From JBBROS01 sp965213855 (GTDB taxonomy: Bacteria; Pseudomonadota; Alphaproteobacteria; Acetobacterales; Acetobacteraceae): DNA of 64,000 nucleotides. Position 1 is the stretch's first letter; each line of letters begins with the position of its first letter. A program made the translations under genes and the position numbers. Below, one piece after another: positions 53,823 through 62,846 of the stretch. The stretch spans positions 1,116,001 through 1,180,000 of the forward strand of contig CBDCAA010000007.1 of assembly GCA_965213855.1 (NCBI GenBank), given 5' to 3'. Below the pieces are notes generated by a model. That model ran no database searches. It saw only the letters and a program-made list of their open reading frames with translations, and was not told the DNA's origin.

Positions 53823-54701
53823 ATGGACGGCACCGAGGCAATGACGCCGCCGTCGATCCTGCGCACGGCGCTCGGCGCATACGGGCACACGGAACCACTG
53901 AAGTCGGGCGCGATCGGGTCCAGCCAGCTCCGGCTCGACTTCGCCGACGTCTCGCCGATCAGCCGCGCCTTCGCCCCCATGGTGCGCGACGCCCGCTTCG
54001 ACGTGTGCGAGATGGCGATCGCCACGGCCCTGCAGGCCCGCGCTTACGGCAAACCCCTGGTGCTGCTTCCCGTAACGATGGCTGCGCGCTTCCAGGAGGC
54101 GGCGCTGCTCTGCCGGACCAAAAGCGCGATCACCGGGCCGGCTGGCCTCGCCGGCCTCCGCGTGGGCGTGCGCGCCTACAGCCAGACCACGGGCATGTGG
54201 CTGCGCGGCACCCTCGCCGAGGATCACGGCGTGCGGCCGCAGGACGTGCGCTGGGTCACCTTCGAGGGCGCGCACGTCGCCGAATACCAGGACCCACCCT
54301 GGGCCACGCGCGCCGCCCCGGGACAGGACATGCTGGCGATGCTGCACGCTGGCGAGTTGGACGCGGCCATCTTCGGCAACGACCTCCCAAATGACCCGGC
54401 GCTCCGCCCCGTCTTCCCCGACCCGGCCGCCGCGGGCCAGGCATTCCTGCGAAAGCACGGCTTCCTGCCCGTCAATCACCTGGTGGTGGTCACCCGCACG
54501 CTGGCCGGCACGCGCCCGGACCTCGTGGCCGAACTGCTGCGGATGTTCCAGGCCGCGTGCCCGGCTAGCCTGCAGTTCGGCCGCGCCGCCTTGCAACCCG
54601 CTATCCGCCTAGCGCTGCGCTACTGCACCGAGCAAGGCTTGCTGCCCACACCCCTGATCCCCGACGAGGTCTGGGGCGGGTTGCTGGAGGAGAACCAATG
54701 A
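53823..54701 (+). CDS. 4,5-dihydroxyphthalate decarboxylase-like protein (Pht5-like)
   Basis: 292 residues; ATG 53841 is an alternative start. No signal peptide, which argues against a periplasmic binding protein despite the same fold. It opens TALGAYGHTEPLKSG and continues FDVCEMAIATALQARAYGKPLVLLPV, GLRVGVRAYSQTTGMWLRGTLAEDHGV and LHAGELDAAIFGND. This follows the order seen in 4,5-dihydroxyphthalate decarboxylases (IGDYDHTxxLKDG, FDVSEMS, MTAGVWIRGIL-YGV, DGEIDAL). It could decarboxylate a dihydroxyphthalate to protocatechuate. Overlaps LigJ by four bases. Confidence 0.7.
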   Translation: MDGTEAMTPPSILRTALGAYGHTEPLKSGAIGSSQLRLDFADVSPISRAFAPMVRDARFDVCEMAIATALQARAYGKPLVLLPVTMAARFQEAALLCRTKSAITGPAGLAGLRVGVRAYSQTTGMWLRGTLAEDHGVRPQDVRWVTFEGAHVAEYQDPPWATRAAPGQDMLAMLHAGELDAAIFGNDLPNDPALRPVFPDPAAAGQAFLRKHGFLPVNHLVVVTRTLAGTRPDLVAELLRMFQAACPASLQFGRAALQPAIRLALRYCTEQGLLPTPLIPDEVWGGLLEENQ

Positions 54702-55720
54702 TCATCGACTGCCACGGCCACTACACTACCGCCCCGGCCGCCCATGACACATGGCGCACCGAGCAGATGGCCGCTTTCAAAGCCGGCGGGAACCCCGACC
54801 CGGCCTACCCTGCCATCTCCGACGACGAGATCCGCGACACGATCGAGCGCAACCAGCTCCGCCTGCTGCGCGAGCGCGGCGCCGACATGACAATCTTCAG
54901 CCCCCGCGCCTCCACCATGGCCCACCATATCGGCAACGAGGCCGTGAGCCAGGCCTGGACCCGGCGCTGCAACGACTTGATCCACCGCGTGGTGGATCTG
55001 TTTCCCGAGACCTTCGTGGGCGTCTGCCAACTGCCGCAATCCCCGGGCGTCCCGGTCGGCCACGCCATCGCCGAACTGGAGCGGTGCGTGACGGAACTCG
55101 GCTTCGTCGGCTGTAACCTCAACCCCGACCCGTCCGGCGGCCACTGGTCCGGCCCACCGCTGACCGACCCCGCCTGGTATCCATTCTTTGAAAAGATGGT
55201 CGAGCTGGACGTGCCGGCCATGGTCCACGTGTCCGGCTCCTGCAACGCCAACTTCCACGCAACCGGCGCGCACTACATCAACGCCGACACCACGGCATTC
55301 ATGCAGTTTCTCGAAGGTGACCTGTTCCGCGACTTCCCGACGCTGCGCTTCATCATCCCGCATGGCGGCGGCGCGGTGCCCTATCACTGGGGTCGATACC
55401 GGGGGTTGGCGGACATGCTGAAGCGCCCGCCCCTTGCCGAGCATGTCATGCGCAACGTATTCTTCGACACCTGCGTCTACCACCAGCCCGGCATCGATTT
55501 GCTGTTCCGCGTCATCGACGTGGACAACATCCTGTTCGGTTCGGAGATGGTGGGGGCGGTACGCGGGATCGATCGTGAGACTGGGTTCCCGTTCGACGAT
55601 ACCAAGCGCTACGTCGATGCCCTGCTTATCCCGGACACGGACAAGCGCAAGGTGTTCGAGGTCAATGCAAGACGGGTGTTTCCGCGTCTAAATGTAATTC
55701 TAGAAGGACAGGGCCGATAA
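54698..55720 (+). CDS. ligJ: 4-oxalomesaconate hydratase (LigJ-like, amidohydrolase superfamily)
   Basis: 340 residues, the size of the Sphingobium LigJ. IIDCHGHYTTAP gives the HxH metal motif. DMTIFSPRASTMAHHIGN follows, then VGCNLNPDPSGGHWSGPPL, MVHVSGSCN, and FIIPHGGGAVPYHWGRYRG with later metal ligands; NILFGSEMVGAV closes the barrel. It hydrates 4-oxalomesaconate to 4-carboxy-4-hydroxy-2-oxoadipate, substrate of the LigK-like enzyme two genes upstream. Last gene of the operon. Confidence 0.88.
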   Translation: MIIDCHGHYTTAPAAHDTWRTEQMAAFKAGGNPDPAYPAISDDEIRDTIERNQLRLLRERGADMTIFSPRASTMAHHIGNEAVSQAWTRRCNDLIHRVVDLFPETFVGVCQLPQSPGVPVGHAIAELERCVTELGFVGCNLNPDPSGGHWSGPPLTDPAWYPFFEKMVELDVPAMVHVSGSCNANFHATGAHYINADTTAFMQFLEGDLFRDFPTLRFIIPHGGGAVPYHWGRYRGLADMLKRPPLAEHVMRNVFFDTCVYHQPGIDLLFRVIDVDNILFGSEMVGAVRGIDRETGFPFDDTKRYVDALLIPDTDKRKVFEVNARRVFPRLNVILEGQGR

Positions 55721-56218
55721 AGGGCGCGATGCGGAGCTTGGGAGCGCAAGGCCCGACGAAGCGGCGGAGGCGACGTCGGCACGGATCGCTGCCGAACCAG
55801 CCGGCGGAGCCGCTGCCAAGTCGAAGAAGAAGGCCACTCCGGCAGACGAAGCCCGGCGGCAACCCGGGCTCAAGCTGCCGATCGAGGGGGAAAGAAGAAG
55901 TCAAAAAAGGCACTTGTTGCTCAGCCGGAGGCGACGGAGCCAGCGCTAATGTCGCGCAAAAGAGCATAACCTTCGTGGTCCAGGCCCTGCCGTGCCCGTT
56001 TAGCGTTGCTCACTTGGGCACGCCGACAAGCCCCACCGATCGATCAGTCGGCGGGTCCTACATGCCCGGCCGATGGTGCCGGGTCACAATGCAGACCGGC
56101 GCCGAGCGGCTATCGCAAGGGGCGCAGCGCAGCCTGGCAAGAACGGCCGCAAACGCTTGGGGCCTTGCTGCCGCAGCAGCAACCGACGGGAGCGATGCTC
56201 GTCAGAGTCGCCGCTCGC
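55721..56218. other. No intact gene; Lys/Ala-rich tail relic
   Basis: Plus-strand frames read DEAAEATSARIAAEPAG, AKSKKKATPADEAR and GKKKSKKALVAQPEATEP in succession, then stop: the kind of basic Ala/Lys tail found at the C-terminus of several DNA-binding proteins. Frame changes between them suggest a decayed 3' end. No domain can be named. Confidence 0.35.
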
Positions 56219-57122
56219 TCATCTGATGAGGCCGTTCAAGCCGTTTGGGAAGAACAGGCCTGTTCCCGTGGGCTGGCCGTAGACGATGGAAAGCACCTGG
56301 GCCGTCGTCCGACGGAAGGCGAGAGACTCCACGTCCGCAGCAACCGCGTTGTAGCTCAGGCCGGGAATGAGAATACCCTGCTCCATGCCGCCACCAAGCT
56401 GGCCACGCAGATTGCTGATCGCGTTCGCTGCGACACCGGCGCCGATGTTGGCGAGCAGCGTACGGATGCTTCCGGCATGGTACGCCTCGATCGCGAGGAT
56501 GGATGCTGCCGCTTGGAGGTAGGTCTTGTTGGTGATCAGCGTGGCGGCGCCGTTGTAGGCAGTCACGCCCACATCTTCGAATACGAAAGCGCCGAGCAGG
56601 AAGCTGACGTCGTCGGCGAAGGGGTTGAAGGTCTGCCCCGCTACGATCAGTCCTGCGGCGATCGCCAGGTTTGTGAACGCCGCGGTGAAATCGATCCTCG
56701 GCTCGGCAACGGCGGCACTGCCGAGGGCAGCACGGAGGAAGCGGACATGTGTCTGTTCGTCGACGGTCAGGCGCTGCGCGTAGGCCTGGATGGCAGCGCT
56801 CTTGAACGGGACCTGGCTGCCGCCGGTGACAGCGCCTTGCGTGCCAAGGCCGGTGATGTCGGCAGATCCGAGGCCCTGGCCAGTGAGGGCGCGGAGGTAG
56901 TATTCGGCCTCGAGGTATTCGAGGTTAAGGGCGAAGTTCAGGATGTCGGAGTCGGCGACCGTTTGGGCCTGCGCGGGCGTCCGTGACAGTGGTGAGGCCG
57001 CCGGCAGCCAGGGCCCCGATCGCCACAGCACTTGCGGCGCCAACTCCGATTTGACCGAACGCGCCGCGTCGGCCCATGCCGCGCTCAGTAGCCGTCTCGT
57101 CGATCCCGATCGTATTGGACAT
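56219..57122 (-). pseudogene. Exported ferritin-like domain protein, frameshifted
   Basis: The first frame (57122) gives a leader with a twin-arginine-like GMGRRGAFGQIGVGAASAVA and LTTVTDARA. The main frame resumes with QAQTVADSDILNFALNLEYLEAEYY and continues to 56219. The switch is at about 56975-56985. The body is a Ferritin_2-type helical bundle: EYLEAEYYLRALTG, DEQTHVRFLRAALG and AIEAYHAGSIRTLL. The carboxylates and histidines of a di-metal site are present. Repaired length is about 300 residues. The frame change could also be a sequence error. Confidence 0.75.
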
Positions 57123-57373
57123 GTTTGCAGCCCCCGACGCGTCGTCCGGGGCAACACGCCGACAATCGGCGTCTCCACGGCCGACCTGTTCCTATCGGGC
57201 CGAACGCCGATCGTCGAGCCGTCGATGCGTCGATAGCCTCAAACCTAACAAAATGGGACAGGTCGAACCACAAGCCGCTTCGCAAACGGAGGACAGCGCA
57301 TTCGTGATCTAGCGGCATGAAACAACAATGCTGCTGAGCACTTAGCCTTCTTTAAGCCATTGAGACAACGCGG

Positions 57374-57745
57374 ATGGCGATCAGGGTTCTACTCGTCGAG
57401 AATGAGGGCCTGCTTCGTATGGTGACCGCTGAGAGCCTCGAGGGCGAGGGGTTCGCCGTCGTTGAAGCTCGTGACGGAGAGGAAGCCGTGCGGCTACTCA
57501 ATTGTGCAGAGGCGGTCGACATCATTCTAACGGACGTTCAGATGCCCGGCTCGCTGGATGGCATCGACGTCGCCACTCATGCCCGGCAACTTTACCCAAT
57601 GATTCCGGTGCTGGTTGTATCCGGGTATGCTCCCCGACTTATGTCGCGCCTGACAGCGTTCGATCCAGCAGCGGTGTTCATTAGCAAGCCCTACTCCATG
57701 GCAGAGATAACTGACGCAGTAAGACACCTGGCGTCGTCGATCTAA
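57374..57745 (+). CDS. Single-domain response regulator (CheY-like)
   Basis: 123 residues, receiver domain only. Acidic pocket VENEG at the start (Glu9, with Asn10 instead of the usual acid), phosphoacceptor Asp54 in ILTDVQMPG, Ser in VVSGYA, and Lys105 in FISKPY. No output domain. It is convergent with an HWE-kinase gene ten bases away, a common pairing in alphaproteobacteria, where such regulators feed the general stress response. Confidence 0.88.
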   Translation: MAIRVLLVENEGLLRMVTAESLEGEGFAVVEARDGEEAVRLLNCAEAVDIILTDVQMPGSLDGIDVATHARQLYPMIPVLVVSGYAPRLMSRLTAFDPAAVFISKPYSMAEITDAVRHLASSI

Positions 57746-57754
57746 CTACGTCCA

Positions 57755-58760
57755 TCATCTCGCAACGAGAGCTCTGCTCATGCGTACCGTGATAACCACA
57801 CCGGTGGCGAGCCAATTGTAGCGGATGGAGCCGCCAAGCTGGCCCGATACGCTGCGCGTGAGCAGTTTAGAACCGAAGCCTTCGGGGCGCTCGGAGGCCG
57901 AAACGGGCGGCCCGCCCCGCTCCGTCCAGAGCATGACCACCTCGTCATCACTCGTGGTGCAAGATATTCCTAGCGTGCCGCCAGCGTCGGACAGGGCGCC
58001 ATACTTTACGGAGTTCGTCGCAAGTTCATGGACCATCAAGGCAAGCGTTGTGGCCGCACCCTGTCCTACGCAGATCTCCGGCACCGAGATGGTGGTGCGG
58101 GGAGCCGGAGGCGCCCGTTTGGCTGTACGGCGCCAGCAGGACCATCAACAGTTCGCTTAGGAGCGCATAGGTCTTCTGGCCTAAGCTGGGCCGGACCAGG
58201 TCGTGAGCGCGGCCCAGGGCCGTTAGCCGGAGTGTCAGATCGTCCGCCATCTCCTTCGGTGTCGTTGAAGACCGGGCAGCGATCCCGGTGAGGGCGGAAG
58301 CCAGGGCAAACAGGTTTTTGATCCGGTGACTCATCTCACCCGCAAATATCTCGCGGGTCTCCTCGACCTTTTTGCGGTCGGTGACGTCCATGAAAATGCC
58401 GAACATCACGCGGTCGACCATGCCGGTATCGCCGCCTTGGCCACGGGCCGAAATCCACCGAACTGCGTCCTTGTCAGGAATGATCCGAAAGTCGACCTCG
58501 TATGGACCTGCCATCGTCCGGGTTCCGACAAACGCATGCCTCACCCGGCCGAGGTCTTCGGGATGGATCTTGGCCGACAACGCTTCGAAGGTCACAAACG
58601 TCTCGACGGTCGGCACTCCCCACAGATCATGCGCGCGTTCGTCCAAGGCGATCTCGTCGGTGTCAACGTTCCAGGACCACAGCGCCACACCCGCGGCGTC
58701 GCTCGCCATGCGGAGACGTTCGGCGTCCCAGACGAGGGCGCTTGATCCACTCATCGACAT
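57755..58760 (-). pseudogene. PAS-HWE sensor histidine kinase, frameshifted
   Basis: The first frame (58760) carries a PAS domain (residues ~12-135: AAGVALWSWNVDTDEI, MDVTDRKKVEE) and the HWE-type H box GEMSHRIKNLFALASAL. At about 58098-58115 it shifts to the frame reading VPEICVGQGAATTLALMVHELATNSVKYGAL, which includes the N box, VVMLWTERGG (the W-E of HWE) and GFGSKLL. A one-base indel separates them. Repaired length is about 335 residues. No membrane segment, so a soluble sensor. Pairs with the regulator at 57374. Confidence 0.8.
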
Positions 58761-58802
58761 CGGGCAGCCCTTCCGACCTGATGAGCGAGAGGACTAGCAC
58801 GG

Positions 58803-59240
58803 TTATGCGCCTCGTCTATTCGGGCCTTCCGCAGCTGATCGGCCCGCGGCTCGACGGAGCAGCCGTGCTATCGTCGTGTGCGTCCATACTCGACCCTCTC
58901 GCGGAGTGGGAACGCCCTTTGTCAGCGCCCGAGCAAGCCCCGCAGAGGTCGAGACGCCCTCATCCTTCAGGCGCTCGATCTCAATCGCAAGCCGGTTCGC
59001 CGTCCGCGCCGCCTCCTGGCCCCGCGCCAGGGCAGCCGCTGCCGCACAGGGCGCCGCTGACGGCCGATACCGCCGGTCCCCGCCTGGCGCCGCCCCACGC
59101 GCCTTGGCCGCCGCCAGCGCCGCCCGTGTGCGCTCGCCGATGAGCTCCCGCTCCTTCTGCGCCATCCCCGCGTAGACTCGCATCATGAGGTCGTCGGCCC
59201 GGGGCATGTCGGCAGCGCGGACCAGCAGAAATTTGGCCGT
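58803..59240 (-). pseudogene. Serine recombinase/resolvase, 3' relic
   Basis: From about 59235 the frame reads ADMPRADDLMMRVYAGMAQKERELIGERTRAAL, the end of a resolvase catalytic domain and its E helix. It continues with EIERLKDEGVSTSAGLARAL and VWTHTTIARLLRRA, the DNA-binding end. The catalytic Ser half is absent. Loss coincides with the IS110 side at 59240, so the IS110 (or an earlier event) removed it. Confidence 0.75.
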
Positions 59241-59529
59241 GTGTGGACGGCTCCCCGTTGGCAAGTGGGTTTCTGAAGCTGTTGCAGTTTGCTGGTCGGT
59301 GCGGCCATGTGTTCGGCCTCCGATGCGGCTGTCACATGTGCCGCTTGCCATGATGCCTTTCGCGCGAACCGGGTCCCGACCAAAAGCACGCACTCAAAGT
59401 GCACCGGCCAAAGAGGGTTTTCCCGATCCGGCGGTTTCAACCGGCTTTGTGCATCAACTCCCGTCCGCCCTTCCCAACATCGTCGGCGCCGCTCCTCGCT
59501 GCGCCTGACCTCTTGCGCGGTTGCCAGCC

Positions 59530-60552
59530 CTATGCGGCAGCGACCGTCGGATCCCGATAGCGTTCGCCGCTCATCATCAGCGCCCAGACCATCCGCGCGG
59601 TTTTGTTCGCCAATGCCACCGCGGCAACCTTCTTGGCGCGCCTGGCTAGCAGCTGGATCAGCCAGGGGCGTGTTGCACCGTGTCGTTCGGCGTGGCGGAT
59701 CACCGCCATTGCACCCACAACCAGCATCTGGCGCAGGTAGCGGTTGCCCGCACGCGAGATGGAGCCCAGCCGCTCCTTGCCGCCACTCGAGTTCTGCCTT
59801 GGCACCAGGCCGATCCAGGCAGCGACGTCACGCCCACTCTTGAACACCTTGGGGTCAGCGATGCTGGCGACGAATGCGCTCGCCAGCAGAGGGCCGACGA
59901 CCGGGATTTCCATGAGACGACGACCAACCTCGGTCTGGCGAGCGCTGGCCCTGACCAGACGATCATTCTCCAGGATCTGCAGCTTCACCACGTCGAGCTG
60001 GGCCGCGAGCATCTCCAGGCAGATCCGGGCTTCGGCCGGGATACGCTCATCGGCGCCATCGGCCACCACGGCAAGCAGGCGTTCCAGGCCCATGCGACCG
60101 ATCGGCGCGATCACGCCGAACTCCGACATGTGTGCCCGCATGGCATTCGACAGCTGAGTGCGCTGACGGTTGAGCATCAGCCGGACCCGATGCAGCATCA
60201 TGACGCTTTGCTGTTCAGGGCTTTTGACTGCAACGAACCGCATGGTGGGACGTGTCACCGCTTCGCAGATTGCTTCGGCATCGGCAGCGTCGTTCTTGCC
60301 TCGCTTGACGTAGGGTTTCACGTACTGCGCCGGCATGAGCCGGACATCGTGGCCCAGCGCGATGAGTGTGCGAGCCCAGAAATGCGAGGTGTTGCAGGCC
60401 TCGATCCCGACCAGGCACGGGGGCAGCTTCTCAAAGAACTCCAAGACGCGTGCCCGGCTCAGCCGCCGGCGGACAAGCACCGTTCCCACAGCGTCGATGC
60501 CGTGCACCTGGAACACCGACTTCGCGATATCCAATCCAACTGTCGTGACCAT
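59530..60552 (-). CDS. IS110 family transposase
   Basis: 340 residues from ATG 60552 (VTTVGLDIAK); an ATG at 60558 is also possible. The RuvC-like DEDD domain shows GLDIAKSVFQVHG, CLVGIEAC and KNDAADAEAI. The C-terminal transposase_20 domain shows IPVVGPLLASAFVASI and GRDVAAWIGLVPRQNSSGGKERLGSISRAGN with its catalytic Ser. Complete and apparently functional. DEDD/Ser recombinases of this group act with a structured RNA made from the element's own end. Confidence 0.92.
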   Translation of the reverse strand: MVTTVGLDIAKSVFQVHGIDAVGTVLVRRRLSRARVLEFFEKLPPCLVGIEACNTSHFWARTLIALGHDVRLMPAQYVKPYVKRGKNDAADAEAICEAVTRPTMRFVAVKSPEQQSVMMLHRVRLMLNRQRTQLSNAMRAHMSEFGVIAPIGRMGLERLLAVVADGADERIPAEARICLEMLAAQLDVVKLQILENDRLVRASARQTEVGRRLMEIPVVGPLLASAFVASIADPKVFKSGRDVAAWIGLVPRQNSSGGKERLGSISRAGNRYLRQMLVVGAMAVIRHAERHGATRPWLIQLLARRAKKVAAVALANKTARMVWALMMSGERYRDPTVAAA

Positions 60553-60626
60553 GCCCATGTTCGCTCTCCTTCTGGCTGCCCCGCAATGCTACCCGCAGGG
60601 GGGAAAGAGCCGTCCACGACATCAAA

Positions 60627-60641
60627 AGCGGACAGTCCGCT
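60627..60641 (-). repeat. Short hairpin in IS110 leader
   Basis: AGCGGA-CAG-TCCGCT, a perfect 6-bp stem, in the non-coding leader of the IS110 transposase. It could be part of the element's guide RNA, but one stem alone does not show that. Confidence 0.3.
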
Positions 60642-60728
60642 CCCGAGCTGCCGCGAGCCTGAAGCGGACGGGAACGCTGCATGACGTGGTCAGGCCGCTC
60701 TCTCGGCAAGCCCGTTTTATGCACCCGG

Positions 60729-61529
60729 TCAGAAGCGGAACAGACTTTTTGGCGAGGTCAATATTCTGCAGATCTCAGGATCGTCGGCGATAAGGTCGGT
60801 GAAGCCCCGATATCCATCGTCGAAGTTCTGCGTGTTCTCGAATTGAGTGTGCGGCCAGTCGCTGCCCCACATGAGCCGGTCTGGTCCGAAGGCGTCCCGC
60901 AGCCAGGGATAAAGCGAGCTGGCGAGATGTGCACTGTTTATACCAAGGCGATAGGGCGCGGAAAGCTTAACCCAAACTTGCCGCGATCGCCCAAACTCCA
61001 GAAGTCGTTGGAACCCAGGATCGCGGGCGCCCGTCAACGGGTCTGGTAGGCCGAAATGATCCACTACGACCGGCACGCCGATTTCGAGCAACTTGGGAAT
61101 AATCACCATGAGGCCGGACGCGTTCCGCTGCACCTCGACGTGCCACCCCAAGCGGGCCACCTCGTTCAGGACCGGTTTCCAGTCACGTCCGCCGAGATCG
61201 GGAAGGCACTGCCCGACAAGGTTCAGCCGGATGCCGACGACCCCCGCCTCGTGCAGCACCGGCAGTTGGCCATGGTAGCTGGCCGGGTCGATAACAGCGA
61301 CGCCGCGCAAGCGCTGCGGCGCGCGCAGCAGGCAGTCCACGAGGTAGGCGTTGTCGGTGCCGAGGAAGCTGGGCTGCACAAGAACACCGTACGACAGGCC
61401 GTTGCGGTCCAGCTGCTCGAGGTAGGCTGGAAGCGGGGCGTCGTAGTCGGGTGTATAGCGCCGCTTTGCCGCAAACGTCAGTCCGTGCTGGAAGACATGG
61501 GCATGCGTGTCGATCGTCGGATCCTTCAT
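60729..61529 (-). CDS. Amidohydrolase, 2-pyrone-4,6-dicarboxylate hydrolase-like (LigI-like)
   Basis: 266 residues. PTIDTHAHVFQ gives the HxH motif; GVVGIRLNLVG, WHVEVQRN, VVVDHFGLPD and the late LMWGSDWPHTQ follow the amidohydrolase-2/LigI pattern of a TIM barrel that hydrolyses lactones. It ends RILTSPKSLFRF, the usual family end (NPARLFGF). It overlaps the MFS gene by four bases. If it has LigI activity it would turn 2-pyrone-4,6-dicarboxylate into 4-oxalomesaconate, the substrate of the LigJ at 54698. Other lactonases of the family are possible. Confidence 0.78.
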   Translation of the reverse strand: MKDPTIDTHAHVFQHGLTFAAKRRYTPDYDAPLPAYLEQLDRNGLSYGVLVQPSFLGTDNAYLVDCLLRAPQRLRGVAVIDPASYHGQLPVLHEAGVVGIRLNLVGQCLPDLGGRDWKPVLNEVARLGWHVEVQRNASGLMVIIPKLLEIGVPVVVDHFGLPDPLTGARDPGFQRLLEFGRSRQVWVKLSAPYRLGINSAHLASSLYPWLRDAFGPDRLMWGSDWPHTQFENTQNFDDGYRGFTDLIADDPEICRILTSPKSLFRF

Positions 61530-62806
61530 GGCAATACAGGCGACCTGCCGGCGACAGCCGCCGATAGCCGGGCCGCTTCGCTCCCGGCCAGGACCGCGGC
61601 GCGCGTCTCTGGCAGGAGAATCACCGCCACGAGCACCAGCCCGTAAGCCAGCGTGGCGGTGACGCCGATCGCGACTCCGAGCCCGAGGTTGTCGGCAAGC
61701 ATGCCGACCAGGAAGGGAAACGCCGCAGACACGACGCGACCGAAATTGTAGCAGAACCCGACGCCGGTGCCACGGATGCCGCTCGGGTAGAGTTCGCTAA
61801 ACAGCGCCGCCATGCTGGCGGGGATGCCCGCCGAGAAGAAGCCAAGCGGGAAGCCGAGCACGAGCATCTCGCCGTCGCTGAGTGGCGCAAAGATATACAC
61901 GAGCACGGTGGCGATGCATGCGACGGCGAAGAACGCCGCATTGGCGCGCCGACCCAGCCAGTCGCTGATGAGGCCGCTGGCGACGCAGCCGCAGAAGAAC
62001 GCGACGATGATGACGCTCAGGTAGGCGCTAGATCCGAGCACGGACAGGTGGCGCACTTCGCGCAGGAATGTCGGCAGGAAGGTGGTCAGCGCGGCATAGC
62101 CACCATGGGCGCCCACGCCGAACAGGCCGCCCACCAGGGTGGAGCGGAGTACCTCCGGCCTGAAGACGGCGGCCAGCGTGGCCAGGAACGGCTCCGCGGC
62201 CCGGCGTCCGTCCGTCCGTGGCGGCTCGGGGATGCCGCGCCGGAGCAGCAGGATCAGCAGCGCCGGCAGGATGCCCACGGCGAACAGCAGGCGCCAGGCG
62301 AGCCAGCCCGGCGTCTCGGAGAAGATGATGGCGGAGAGTAGTACCGCAGCGCCCCAGCCGACGGCCCAGGCGCTCTGCACCGCGCCCAGTGCCCGGCCGC
62401 GCGCCTCCGGCCGGATGATCTCGGCCATCAGCACCGCGCCGCAGGCCCACTCTGCGCCAAAGCCGAGCCCTTGCAGCGCCTTGAGCACGACGAGCTGCCA
62501 GTAAGCCGTCGCGAATGCGCAGAGGAACGTGGCCAGAGCAAACGTGGCGACCGTGACCTGCAAAGCACGGACGCGCCCGAACCGGTCGCCAAGGGTGCCG
62601 CCCAGCCAGCCGCCGAACGCCCCGAAGAACAGCGTGACGGAGCCTAGCAGGCCAGCTTCCGCCTTGGTGATGCCGAAGGCCAGGATCAACGCCGGAATGG
62701 CGAGGCCGAACATCTGGACGTCTAGTGCGTCGAGCCCCCAACCCCCGAAGCTTGCCCAGAACGTCCGCCGCTCGGTCGACGAACTCTCGCTGTACCAGCT
62801 CCACAT
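61526..62806 (-). CDS. MFS transporter (aromatic acid/lactone type)
   Basis: 426 residues from ATG 62806 (GAGGA upstream). Twelve membrane segments. The first, LDALDVQMFGLAIPALI, has the D-x-x-D pattern of AAHS-like carriers, followed by GGTLGDRFGRVRAL and GFGAEWACGAVLMAEI. C-terminal half: FFSAGIPASMAALFSELYPSGIRGTGVGF. It likely imports the substrate of the coupled amidohydrolase. Confidence 0.85.
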   Translation of the reverse strand: MWSWYSESSSTERRTFWASFGGWGLDALDVQMFGLAIPALILAFGITKAEAGLLGSVTLFFGAFGGWLGGTLGDRFGRVRALQVTVATFALATFLCAFATAYWQLVVLKALQGLGFGAEWACGAVLMAEIIRPEARGRALGAVQSAWAVGWGAAVLLSAIIFSETPGWLAWRLLFAVGILPALLILLLRRGIPEPPRTDGRRAAEPFLATLAAVFRPEVLRSTLVGGLFGVGAHGGYAALTTFLPTFLREVRHLSVLGSSAYLSVIIVAFFCGCVASGLISDWLGRRANAAFFAVACIATVLVYIFAPLSDGEMLVLGFPLGFFSAGIPASMAALFSELYPSGIRGTGVGFCYNFGRVVSAAFPFLVGMLADNLGLGVAIGVTATLAYGLVLVAVILLPETRAAVLAGSEAARLSAAVAGRSPVLP

Positions 62807-62846
62807 GATTTCTATCCTCTTCGTTCTTGTTGGCTGCCTTGGCTGT

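Larger units (their letters stand above)
59241..60728 (-). mobile_element. IS110 family element (approximate ends)
   Basis: Transposase at 59530-60552 with non-coding flanks on both sides (about 290 and 175 bases). Ends are bounded only by the recombinase relic and the hydrolase stop; IS110 leaves little or no terminal repeat. The 60553-60728 side is the leader where IS110-group elements encode their guide RNA. Confidence 0.5.

Noticed and set aside
55729..56226. Plus-strand frame of 165 codons after LigJ
   Set aside because: Arg/Ser-rich shadow; the more protein-like Lys/Ala text is spread over other frames and looks like a decayed tail.
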